Below are positions 24,935 through 33,876 of a stretch of DNA of 64,000 nt, one piece after another. The notes beneath the pieces were generated by a model that did not search any database, was not told where the DNA came from, and saw only the letters and a program-made list of their open reading frames with translations. A program made the position numbers and the translations under genes. The stretch is from Seonamhaeicola sp. (GTDB taxonomy: Bacteria > Bacteroidota > Bacteroidia > Flavobacteriales > Flavobacteriaceae), in the NCBI RefSeq assembly GCF_028281565.1, contig NZ_JANQJQ010000004.1, positions 62,001 to 126,000 on the forward strand. Direction: 5' to 3'. The first letter of the stretch is position 1. Every line of letters begins with the position of its first letter.

Positions 24935-27523
24935 TTATTTATTCTTTATAATTTTAACAATAGTAGTAGGATCTTTACTTATCACTTTAGCAAAATAGAT
25001 GCCCGGCGGACTATCTGCCAAACTAAGGTTGATGCTTCCATTCTCAATAACATACCATTTAGAGGATATTAGTTGCGAATGAATATTATATAGTTCTATC
25101 TCAATAGTCCCTTCATTAACAGGTAACAAAAATTGAAAATCTCCGGGCGTTGGATTGGGATAAGCAACAATACTTTTATAAAAATCGATGGTCTCCATGA
25201 TTTCGCCTTCACAATCCTTAGAAGATTTTACGCTAACTATGTCACCCTGATTTACAGTTAAGGAAAGCTCCGAAGCCGATGTTTGGTATAAAAACTCACC
25301 ATTCACCGAAACATTAAACGGTGGCGTTCCTTCAGTAATACTAACGGAATACGATTCTGCTTTTAAAGACGATTTCCCTGTGATATGAGTACCTTCTTTT
25401 ATTTCAACACTAAAACACTGACTTTCACTTCCTCCATCTATTGAAATACATAGATCATAGGTTCCCGGATCTATATTTTCTAAAGTCTTTTCATTAGTGA
25501 ACATGTAATCTGTTCCGTCAAAACTAACGATATAATCCTCTGCAAAATTAGCAGCAATAGTAACTTTTCCATTATTCTTATCCGGACAGGTCTCTGAGGT
25601 TACCGCAATGGTAAACTGTGTATCCAGAACAGACCACGGATCGCCTTCACCGGTATCTTCAATAGCATTAACACCTGCCGTCCAGCGCGTACCTCCCACT
25701 TCGTAAGCACCAATATCAGGAGCACTTCCTTTATAAGGTTTATCAAAACCCGAAATAACCTGTGCCTGATCCATTACAGAGCTTCCAACTTTCGGCATGA
25801 AGTTTTGGTTATCGGCATCTTCAAAAGGCGATTCTGAAGTAATTAAGTTATCCTGAATATCAAAGTCATTAGCAGTTTCACTAAACCAATCTCCTTTGTT
25901 AGAGAAGTTGTTATATATTTTGTTATTCTCTTGTACCCGACCATTCACCCAGGAATCCATAGCACGTTCCGCATTCCAAATGGTATTATGGTAAAAATCA
26001 AGATGTGTATTGTTCCAGTTTACCTGGTAACCGCTCCAGGACACATTCCAAACCACATTGTGATGCACCGTGTAGCCTTTGCTATCATTATCCAGGTAAA
26101 TTCCAGCAGCTTTAGCTGGATCACTTGGGTTGTGGGAATAAGCAGGTGCCGTAGCATCATGAAACCAATTGTGGTGAATTTCGTTATTCTTTAAACTAGT
26201 GTTCCCTACCGTATAAAACACCCCGGAATCGCTGTTTATTCTTTGGGAAGCAGACACATCATTATAAGCTATTTCACAATTTTGACCTGCCACGTACATA
26301 CCATCCCGGCCGGTATTAAAAATGGTGTTTTTTAATATTTTCATATTATCACCGCTTGATCTTATAGGAGATGCATGTATACCTACATAATCCGTGTTAC
26401 TAATAATATTCCCTTCAAGCGTACAATCATCAGCAGCCCAACCGGCAATTAATATACCACTTACGGAACTGTGATTTACGGTACAACCTTTAATGATCGT
26501 ATTATCTCCTAAAACCTCTATGGCAGCCTCACCCACCTGAGCGGATGTATTTGTAAGGGAATCATGGCCTTCGCTACCATGTGTTATTTTACAATTAAGA
26601 ATTTCATTATTATCGGCATTATTGTGAATTTTTATACTTCCACCGAAAAAATTAATCCCTTCAATCCTGATATAGTCTCCCTGGATTTGAGCAGCAAACT
26701 TACGTGTGGCGTATTCAACTGTATTATCCGCCGGCATGCTACCATCTGCCGTTTGAAAATAAAGCACTTTTGCAGAGGCATCATAATACCATTCCCTGGC
26801 ATGATCTAATGCTTCCAATTTATTGAACAGGAATAATTGCCCACGGTTATTCCCGGGATAATTTCTCCACGTTTGCGGATTATGGGTACTAAACGGCCAT
26901 TTTGTAGTGTCAACAGATGTAAAATCTATCCTTGTTGATGTACTGGATGTTATGGTTCTGGTCCAACTGGCCCCGGAGTGAGCACCTAAATAATACACCA
27001 AGCCACCGGTCCAGTCTATATTTTGAATACCGCTTACTATAAAATGACTGCCATCCCCATCATCGACAGGATGACAATCTACAGTCCAACGATTATTATC
27101 CGCGTTATTTGGCCACCTGGCCAGGTCCATGTAGTTCTCATTATGGTAAACCGCTCTAAAACGACTTTCAATACCCATATCTACACTTACCTTATAAATG
27201 TTTCCACTATGTACCTGCCAACCATTTAACTTAGCCGTTGCCCTAATTTCTACATCTTCGCCATCAGCTGCTTTAAAGGTTAAATAGTTTCCAGACGTTC
27301 CGTTCTTGTTTATTATTAGTTCTTCTTCATATATGCCACCTTTAATGATACAAACATCGCCGGCAGACATCACTGATACCGCTTTACTGAAGGTTTTAAA
27401 AGGACTTGCCTCAGTTCCTGAATTGGAATCATCACCATCTGTTGCAACATAAATATTTTGCGCAGAAACAAATGAACCGATGAAAAAAAGTATAAAAAAG
27501 AGTAACCGTGTAGCTTTTTTCAT
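24935..27523 (-). CDS. T9SS-secreted beta-helix enzyme candidate, copy 1
   Basis: The start is placed at the internal Met (MKKATRLLFFILFF), giving a normal signal peptide ending near VSAQ. The protein is 862 residues: a DUF1565-like entry (NIYVATDGDDSNSGT), a right-handed parallel beta-helix to about 610 with many N-rich turns, two small beta domains, and a C-terminal type IX sorting domain (AYPNPTPGDFQF to the end, IVKIIKNK). The LARWPN and EWYYD segments recall GH141 and related beta-helix carbohydrate enzymes, but the family is not settled. It is exported to or beyond the cell surface. It shares its architecture with the gene at 54303-57050. Confidence 0.8.
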   Translation of the reverse strand: MKKATRLLFFILFFIGSFVSAQNIYVATDGDDSNSGTEASPFKTFSKAVSVMSAGDVCIIKGGIYEEELIINKNGTSGNYLTFKAADGEDVEIRATAKLNGWQVHSGNIYKVSVDMGIESRFRAVYHNENYMDLARWPNNADNNRWTVDCHPVDDGDGSHFIVSGIQNIDWTGGLVYYLGAHSGASWTRTITSSTSTRIDFTSVDTTKWPFSTHNPQTWRNYPGNNRGQLFLFNKLEALDHAREWYYDASAKVLYFQTADGSMPADNTVEYATRKFAAQIQGDYIRIEGINFFGGSIKIHNNADNNEILNCKITHGSEGHDSLTNTSAQVGEAAIEVLGDNTIIKGCTVNHSSVSGILIAGWAADDCTLEGNIISNTDYVGIHASPIRSSGDNMKILKNTIFNTGRDGMYVAGQNCEIAYNDVSASQRINSDSGVFYTVGNTSLKNNEIHHNWFHDATAPAYSHNPSDPAKAAGIYLDNDSKGYTVHHNVVWNVSWSGYQVNWNNTHLDFYHNTIWNAERAMDSWVNGRVQENNKIYNNFSNKGDWFSETANDFDIQDNLITSESPFEDADNQNFMPKVGSSVMDQAQVISGFDKPYKGSAPDIGAYEVGGTRWTAGVNAIEDTGEGDPWSVLDTQFTIAVTSETCPDKNNGKVTIAANFAEDYIVSFDGTDYMFTNEKTLENIDPGTYDLCISIDGGSESQCFSVEIKEGTHITGKSSLKAESYSVSITEGTPPFNVSVNGEFLYQTSASELSLTVNQGDIVSVKSSKDCEGEIMETIDFYKSIVAYPNPTPGDFQFLLPVNEGTIEIELYNIHSQLISSKWYVIENGSINLSLADSPPGIYFAKVISKDPTTIVKIIKNK

Positions 27524-27734
27524 ATTTGCAATTTTAAGTTTCACAAAGTTAAGTCAGAAACAAACCACACTAAAATCAATCAGTACAACATATAGCTGAT
27601 AATGGGTAACAAATGTTCTTTGAAAAGTTCTCTACAACGTTTAAATCCCGGTTATTTATGTTTTATTTATTAAATTCCCGCTTCAATTTTTACCTTAAGA
27701 ACACCTAAAGCGACAAGTGGTTTAGCATACAACA

Positions 27735-28847
27735 ATGAACCAACAATTTTCAGACATATTAAACCATTTCCACATTTTTGGATTATTGAATATATTTCTA
27801 TTGTATATTCTCATACTGGCCTATTCAGACAAGAAAATATTACTATGGTATGGCGCTTTCGTTTTGTCTGTGGCATTGGATCTTTTTAATTATATAGGAC
27901 TTTACTATCTCTATAATTATTCACCCAATTTCACCCTGGCTTATTTGCCATGGATAGGTTTTGCTCCCATAGCACTTTATAAATACACTTTGTTAAACTT
28001 GGATATTGACGGCCCTATTCATAAAAGAAATTTGCGTATAATGTTAGTAGGCTTCTTTATAATATTTGGGTATTTTATGGTCAAGTCATATTATGTACTC
28101 CTGGGTGATTTGAGCTTAAGGGAACATTTTTTCTTAACCGAATATGCTTACCCGAAAATGGAATACTTGCTTAACAACGGCATTATTATTACCATGGAAC
28201 TAATAGGAATATGGCTTACGTTTTTACTTGTAAAACCTTATAAGGCGAACTTTAGAAACGACATCTATATACTATTGGTTTTTCTTCTAGTCATCACTTC
28301 ATTCCATATGCTCTTTTTTATAGATGCTTTAATTTCGGAACCAACGTCCCTTATTTCGTCTCCTAACCATTTTTACCTAACCGTACTTACGGTTTTGGGC
28401 ATGACCATCTCTTACAGAAAAATACTTGGTCTTAATTACAAACCGGAAATGCCAAGACAAAAAATCACCCAAGCAATCAAATCTGATAATGCCCAATTAA
28501 AAACCATTGAAGAAAAGATTTTAGCGGTTATGGAAACGCAGGAGCTTTATAAAAATCCAAAATTGCAATTAAAAGATCTAAGTAAAGCTGTTAAAATCTC
28601 TGATAATTATATTTCTGAAGTATTCACCAGGTGTCTGGAAACCAACTACTATGATTTTATAAACAGCTACAGGGTTGAAGAGGTGATCCGACTTATGAAA
28701 TTAGAAACACACATGGACTACAAACTCATGGCTATAGCCGAAGAAGCTGGATTCAACTCTAAAACTACTTTTAATACGGCCTTTAAAAAAACTACCGGAC
28801 TAACCCCTTCTGAATACAGGAAACAGCTTGCCAAACCTGTACAATAA
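27735..28847 (+). CDS. Membrane-bound AraC-family regulator
   Basis: 370 residues. The N-terminal about 240 residues hold around seven hydrophobic segments and no enzyme motif. The C-terminal about 110 residues form an AraC double helix-turn-helix (LKDLSKAVKISDNYISEVF and the closing AGFNSKTTFNTAFKKTTG). This form, with an integral-membrane sensor joined to AraC, is common in Bacteroidota and would act at the inner membrane. It is divergent from the beta-helix/FN3 pair and upstream of the sodium symporter, which are likely targets. The ligand is unknown. Confidence 0.85.
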   Translation: MNQQFSDILNHFHIFGLLNIFLLYILILAYSDKKILLWYGAFVLSVALDLFNYIGLYYLYNYSPNFTLAYLPWIGFAPIALYKYTLLNLDIDGPIHKRNLRIMLVGFFIIFGYFMVKSYYVLLGDLSLREHFFLTEYAYPKMEYLLNNGIIITMELIGIWLTFLLVKPYKANFRNDIYILLVFLLVITSFHMLFFIDALISEPTSLISSPNHFYLTVLTVLGMTISYRKILGLNYKPEMPRQKITQAIKSDNAQLKTIEEKILAVMETQELYKNPKLQLKDLSKAVKISDNYISEVFTRCLETNYYDFINSYRVEEVIRLMKLETHMDYKLMAIAEEAGFNSKTTFNTAFKKTTGLTPSEYRKQLAKPVQ

Positions 28848-29147
28848 AAGAATTTCTTGAAACCAGCTATCCTCGCGGGCATTTCACTTTTTTCTCTTCT
28901 GCACTAAGTGCTTCGCATTTTGACCTCAGGACCAAAAACCGAAATTCTGTTATTTAGATTCCCATTTTCTCGGGAATGACAAGTTCAACGGAAACCCGAT
29001 GCAAGCATACGGGAAGTTCTTTTCAATTAAACGTTCGTTTAAGCTTAAGCGAACCTCTTTTTTTCTGAGCCAAACCCCTTCAAGCTTAAATTGTTCCTTA
29101 AACCGGCCCCAGCTCAAGTATTTTTGGCCAAACCAATTATACTAAAC
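28848..29147. other. 300-base gap with a hairpin repeat and a 22-base palindrome
   Basis: Between the AraC gene and the symporter gene. It holds a hairpin gattccc-attttct-gggaatgac-like unit at about 28957-28980, of the type dispersed in flavobacterial genomes. It also holds a near-perfect 22-base palindrome, gttcgtttaagcttaagcga + ac, at 29033-29054 with one G-T pair. The latter is about 95 bases upstream of the symporter start and could be an operator. No coding sequence is seen. Confidence 0.55.
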
Positions 29148-30884
29148 ATGCTTTTATCAAATCTGGACCTTGTCATTCTATTCGTTTACTTATTAGGAAT
29201 CATGGCTTACGGCCTTTGGATGTCCCGAGCCAAAAACAAAAATGTTTCCGATTATTTCCTGGCAAGCAAATCCTTGCCATGGTGGATTGTTGGAGGTTCT
29301 TTAATAGCTTCCAATATATCCGCCGAGCAGATATTAGGAACCAATGGCTCAGGTTATGCCATTGGACTGGCCATTGGCGGTTACGAATTAATGTCAGCTC
29401 TCACACTAATCCTGGTGGCCAAGTTTTTGCTTCCTGTATTTCTTGATAAAGGTATTTACTCCATTCCACAGTTTCTTCAGGATAGATTTGATAACCGGGT
29501 TAGAATCTGCTTCAGTTTTATTTTGGTGGTGCTCTATGTATTTGTAAATATTTCTTCGATCTTTTATTTAGGTGGATTGGCTATTTCTAACCTTACAGGT
29601 ATCCCTATGTTGGCCGGTATCCTGGGACTGGTTATCTATTCAGCCAGTTTCTCCATTTTTGGAGGACTTAAAGCCGTGGTTTGGACAGATGTTATTCAAG
29701 CGTTAGTTCTATTAATTGGAGGATTGATCGCTGCAGGTGTGGCTTTAGCAGCTCTTGGTGATGGGAGCATAGTTAACGGAGCCATTAACTTATACGAATT
29801 TGCTCCTGAAAAATTTGAGATGATATTGGGCAAAGACCATGAACATTTTGATAGTGTTCCCGGCATTAGTGTTTTGGTAGGCGGCATGTGGATTGCCAAC
29901 CTATATTATTGGGGCGGTAACCAGTTTATTATTCAACGGGCCTTGGCTTCTAAAAACATCAGGGAAGCCCAAAAAGGGGTTGCTTCCGCAGCTTTGCTTA
30001 AATTATTAATGCCTTTGATTGCTGTTATTCCCGGTATGGCGGCCTTTGCTTTACAGGCCGATATTGCTAAACCGGATGCGGCTTTCCCCTGGGTGTTAAG
30101 TGAATTGGTTCCCATTGGTATCAAAGGACTTGTATTTGCCGCTCTGGTAGCTGCTATTGGGAGTTCCATAAGCTCTTTGGTTAATAGTGTATCGACTATT
30201 TCCACCCTGGACCTTTACAAACCGCTAATCAAAAAGAATGCTTCCGAAAAGCATTTGGTCAAAGTTGGTAAAATTACTGCCACAGGAGCTTTAGTTATTG
30301 GTATGCTCACGGCACCGTTTTTGGGCATGTTGGATCTGGATCAGGCTTTTCAATTCATCCAGGAGTTTTCCGGGTTCATCAGTCCCGGGATTTTTGTCAC
30401 CATAGTATTTGGTTTATTCTGGAAACGTACCAGTGCAAAACCGGCGCTTTGGGTAGCGCTTTTATGCGTACCGTTGTCGGTGGGACTGTTTGTTCTAACC
30501 GAATTGCCGTTCTTTTATCGTATGACTATTTCTTTTGTGGCGCTATCCACACTTATTATCATTCTTTCCTATTTCGATAGGGTAAACATTAAGGACAATA
30601 TTTTAGACATCAAACCGGGTATGGTTATCCTGGGAAGTATGTTATTAATATCCATCCCTTTTTCTATTAGGGTTTTAACAGGTGATATTACACTACCCTT
30701 GTGGTTAGGCGGCACGGTGCTTTTCCTGAACTTATGTTCTTTGTATTTTATATTTAGCAACACAAGAAGCAACCCCAAAGCTATTCAAATCAATACCATG
30801 TTGTTTAAAACGGAACGATCGTTTAATGTTATGGGAATTCTGGTATTCCTAGTGCTTGCGGTTATTTACGGATTCCTTAACTAA
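29148..30884 (+). CDS. Sodium/solute symporter (SSS family)
   Basis: 578 residues from the ATG at 29148 (MLLSNLDLVILFVYLLGIM); the ORF-track start at 29091 is 19 codons upstream and less likely. About 14 membrane segments, with SSS family landmarks: DYFLASKSLPWWIVGGSLIASN at the first helices and a conserved region GSSISSLVNSVSTISTLDLY. SGLT-type members carry sugars or sugar acids with sodium. Its place in the locus suggests uptake of a released mono- or disaccharide across the inner membrane. It ends 3 bases from the convergent fucP-like gene. Confidence 0.88.
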   Translation: MLLSNLDLVILFVYLLGIMAYGLWMSRAKNKNVSDYFLASKSLPWWIVGGSLIASNISAEQILGTNGSGYAIGLAIGGYELMSALTLILVAKFLLPVFLDKGIYSIPQFLQDRFDNRVRICFSFILVVLYVFVNISSIFYLGGLAISNLTGIPMLAGILGLVIYSASFSIFGGLKAVVWTDVIQALVLLIGGLIAAGVALAALGDGSIVNGAINLYEFAPEKFEMILGKDHEHFDSVPGISVLVGGMWIANLYYWGGNQFIIQRALASKNIREAQKGVASAALLKLLMPLIAVIPGMAAFALQADIAKPDAAFPWVLSELVPIGIKGLVFAALVAAIGSSISSLVNSVSTISTLDLYKPLIKKNASEKHLVKVGKITATGALVIGMLTAPFLGMLDLDQAFQFIQEFSGFISPGIFVTIVFGLFWKRTSAKPALWVALLCVPLSVGLFVLTELPFFYRMTISFVALSTLIIILSYFDRVNIKDNILDIKPGMVILGSMLLISIPFSIRVLTGDITLPLWLGGTVLFLNLCSLYFIFSNTRSNPKAIQINTMLFKTERSFNVMGILVFLVLAVIYGFLN

Positions 30885-30887
30885 ATG

Positions 30888-32222
30888 TTATCTCTGATCG
30901 GCTTTGGCATATTTGGTATACACTTTTCTTCCATAAATAGCCACAATTAAAAGACATAAAAATGACAAGAAGAAAGAGTACCTCATTTCGGAAACCCCTA
31001 AAAATAACGTGTCTTCGTAACCAGGTCCTCCAAAATCTAAAATAGAACCTTGAACCAAAGGCATCAAGGCGCCTCCAACAATGGACATCACCAGAAAGGA
31101 AGACCCAAATTTGGCATCTTCTCCTTGTCCATCCAAAGCAATTCCATAAATAGTTGGGAACATAATAGAGAAAAACAAAGAGGTAGCAACTAATGAATAA
31201 ATTCCCATCATACCCGGTAAAAAGATAGCTCCCAGCACTGTTGTCATACCACATAACCCAAATATCATTAATAATTTACCTGAATTTATTCTGGAAAGCA
31301 ACACCGTTCCTGTTGCTCTTCCAATAAGAGAAAAAACATAGCCGGCCAATCCATATAACACAGCCGTTTGACTATCTATCCCCAGGGTTTCAGCATATTG
31401 ATATACATAAGTCCAACACATAATTTGTGCTCCTACATATACCCCTTGTGAAATAACTCCAAAAGAAAATTTTGGTTGCTTCCATAAGCGTTTTACGGAA
31501 TCCAAAAACTTAACCTTAGCACCGTGATGTTTACTTTTAGGCATTTTTACAACGGCAATCAAAACAAAAAATACAGCTACAACCAGTCCTAAAACCACAT
31601 AAGGATTACGAATGACTTGTAAATCTGATGTTCTCACAGCCGCTTTAGCTGTTTCCGACAAGGTATCATAAATAGGTGTGACCCCGTCTTCGGCAAGGTT
31701 GTCCGACTGCAAAGATCCCAACACAAAGTTTTGCGCAATTAAAAGCCCTGCAATAGACCCCATAGGGTTAAACATCTGGGCAAATGTTAATCGCTGTGTA
31801 GCCGTTTCTTCGGCCCCCATTGCCAGGATATATGGATTGGCCGTGGTTTCTAAAAATGCCAATCCGAAGGTTAAAATATAAAGTGCCGCCAAAAAGAATC
31901 CGTAACTCTCCCAGGAAGCCGCTGGATAAAACAATAAGGCCCCAACGGAATATAAAGCCAGTCCAATCAATACCCCACTTTTATAAGAGTATTTATTAAC
32001 AAATAATGCGGCTGGAATGGCCATGGTGAAGTAGCCTCCATAAAAGGCCAATTGGACCAAGGACGCTTGTTTATTTGTAAGTTCCAATACTTTTTGAAAT
32101 CCCCTTACCATAGGATTGGTCATGTCGTTAGCAAATCCCCATAGGGCAAATAACGACGTGATCAAAATAAAAGGTATCAATAATTGCATACCGACTACCG
32201 GTATCTTTTTTTGCTCACTCAT
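30888..32222 (-). CDS. FucP-like L-sugar:H+ symporter (MFS), copy 2
   Basis: 444 residues, about 12 membrane helices, clearly homologous to copy 1 over its whole length (LFALWGFANDMTNPM, FYGGYFTMAIPAALF, FLETTANPYIL). Asp33 and Glu125 hold the FucP proton-coupling positions. It is not linked to any catabolic gene and is convergent with the sodium symporter. The two FucP copies may separate two related sugars (for example L-fucose and L-galactose), or one may serve under a different regulator. Substrate is not readable from the sequence. Confidence 0.85.
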   Translation of the reverse strand: MSEQKKIPVVGMQLLIPFILITSLFALWGFANDMTNPMVRGFQKVLELTNKQASLVQLAFYGGYFTMAIPAALFVNKYSYKSGVLIGLALYSVGALLFYPAASWESYGFFLAALYILTFGLAFLETTANPYILAMGAEETATQRLTFAQMFNPMGSIAGLLIAQNFVLGSLQSDNLAEDGVTPIYDTLSETAKAAVRTSDLQVIRNPYVVLGLVVAVFFVLIAVVKMPKSKHHGAKVKFLDSVKRLWKQPKFSFGVISQGVYVGAQIMCWTYVYQYAETLGIDSQTAVLYGLAGYVFSLIGRATGTVLLSRINSGKLLMIFGLCGMTTVLGAIFLPGMMGIYSLVATSLFFSIMFPTIYGIALDGQGEDAKFGSSFLVMSIVGGALMPLVQGSILDFGGPGYEDTLFLGVSEMRYSFFLSFLCLLIVAIYGRKVYTKYAKADQR

Positions 32223-32526
32223 TTAATTTTGGTTTTTAGTGTTTGTCGGTTTTTGATTTTTTGACATAATACCATCTCTAATGCTTAATTACCCAATTAA
32301 AATGCGCCTTTTTGCGCTATACTTCAAAATAAAAATGACTCGTAGCTAAGGCTATGACTAATTTTTCTTTTTCATCTAACACAAAAAATCATCATTTTTA
32401 TAAGTATAATTTAACATCAGAAATGGTATAAAAAAATACAATGCTAATTTCAAGACATTAAAATCAACATTGTATGTAATGTATGTTTAGATATTTATTT
32501 TTTTAACTTTCCGCAACGCTCAAATT
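32223..32526. other. AT-rich gap upstream of the fucP copy 2 gene
   Basis: About 300 bases between the fucP-like start and the end of the DUF1552 gene, both on the minus strand. It must contain the fucP promoter, but no clear TAnnTTTG/TTG pair was identified. Only short, weak inverted repeats are visible (for example tagc-taag-gcta near 32346). No coding sequence is seen. Confidence 0.4.
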
Positions 32527-33876
32527 TTAATTAAAAACAGCAGGCAATGCTCCCGTACTATCGGCAAAGGTCTCCACCTCAACGCCAACAGCATTCAGCA
32601 TACTTACAAATAAATTGGACATATGAATGTGTTTGGCATCAAATACTTCATAGGAACCGTGTTTTAATCCCATGTTCTTACCTCCTGCTAATATCAATGG
32701 TAAATTATTGGCATTATGGGTAGAGCTACAGGCACTACCGTAAAGCACTAAGGTATTATCCAATAAGGAGCCATGCGCATCGCGGGTGTTTTTCATTCTA
32801 TCCATAAAATAAGCGAACTGCTTACTCAACCACCGGTCATATTTACCTAAGCGTTCCTGGTAACCCGCTTTTTTATCATGGGTCATCCCGTGATGCCCAC
32901 TTAGGTTTAAGGCTAATTTCGGGAAAGCATCACCCAAGCCCAGACCATCTTCACGTGCCATCATGTAGGTCATAACCCGGGTTAAATCGGTTTCAAAACC
33001 TAATATCATTAAATCCAGGGTGGAACGTAAATAAGCTTCTGGATCTACTGTAGCATCGGTATCTAAATTCAAACGGGACGCATCAAAATCCTTCATGGGA
33101 ACGTCTAACCACTTCTCGTTGCGCTTTACCTGTTCTTCTACCTGGTTTAGCGTGGTCATATACTCATCCAGCTTGGACTTGTCATTATATCCCAAACGTT
33201 TTTTTAAGCTTTTGCTATCCTCTAATACCAGATCTACAATCTTTTTATCTTGCTGCAAGCTTTTCCGTCTTTCCTTGGTTGTGGCTCCGTTGTTAGGCGA
33301 AAAATAACGTTCAAAAATTTCACGTTGCCTATGCTCTGACGGAATGGCTCTTCCGTTAGCATCAAAGGATAAGGTAGAGGCCCTGGACTTGTATCCTACA
33401 CCACCATCAGTAGATAAGGTCAAGTAAGGAATTCTGGTATGCTTACTCAATTTTTGCGCGGCCAGCTGGTCTATGGAAATGGAGTTGTTATACGTATTTC
33501 CTCTTAAATCGCCTCCTGTTAGCCATGTATCCCCTGCAATATGACCCAAAACATATCTACTATTGGGGTGACTTAAACCTCCTAAAATGGTCATGTCTTT
33601 TTTAAATGGCGATAAAGGAGCTATAGAATCAGTAAACTCATAATCCGATCCGGTCTTGTGTGGAAACCAATTCCACTGACTATACAGTTTATGGTCAGCC
33701 CCAGGCACACTAACGCCATTGGGGAAGTACACAAAACACATACGTTTGGGTTTGGCAGGGGCCTCGGCAAACTGACTTAATTTACCCATACCCATACACT
33801 CCATATAAGGTAGTAACACGGCTGCTCCAACCCCTTTTATAAAAGTTCTACGGTTTAGATGCCACGATTTTTGCAT
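32527..33876 (-). CDS. DUF1552 protein with Tat signal
   Basis: 449 residues. The N-terminus has a twin-arginine signal (LNRRTFIKGVGAAVLLPYME), so it is exported folded. The remainder matches the DUF1552 family by recall (RMCFVYFPNGV, LGGLSHPN, GHHGMTHD, YGSACSSTHNANNLPLILAGG). The family is frequent in Planctomycetes and Verrucomicrobia, usually next to a DUF1592-type cytochrome, exactly as here, with the genes overlapping by 29 bases. Its sequence has a DUF1501/sulfatase-like fold flavour, but there is no established reaction. It is presumed to act with the haem protein in the periplasm or at the surface. Confidence 0.82.
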   Translation of the reverse strand: MQKSWHLNRRTFIKGVGAAVLLPYMECMGMGKLSQFAEAPAKPKRMCFVYFPNGVSVPGADHKLYSQWNWFPHKTGSDYEFTDSIAPLSPFKKDMTILGGLSHPNSRYVLGHIAGDTWLTGGDLRGNTYNNSISIDQLAAQKLSKHTRIPYLTLSTDGGVGYKSRASTLSFDANGRAIPSEHRQREIFERYFSPNNGATTKERRKSLQQDKKIVDLVLEDSKSLKKRLGYNDKSKLDEYMTTLNQVEEQVKRNEKWLDVPMKDFDASRLNLDTDATVDPEAYLRSTLDLMILGFETDLTRVMTYMMAREDGLGLGDAFPKLALNLSGHHGMTHDKKAGYQERLGKYDRWLSKQFAYFMDRMKNTRDAHGSLLDNTLVLYGSACSSTHNANNLPLILAGGKNMGLKHGSYEVFDAKHIHMSNLFVSMLNAVGVEVETFADSTGALPAVFN

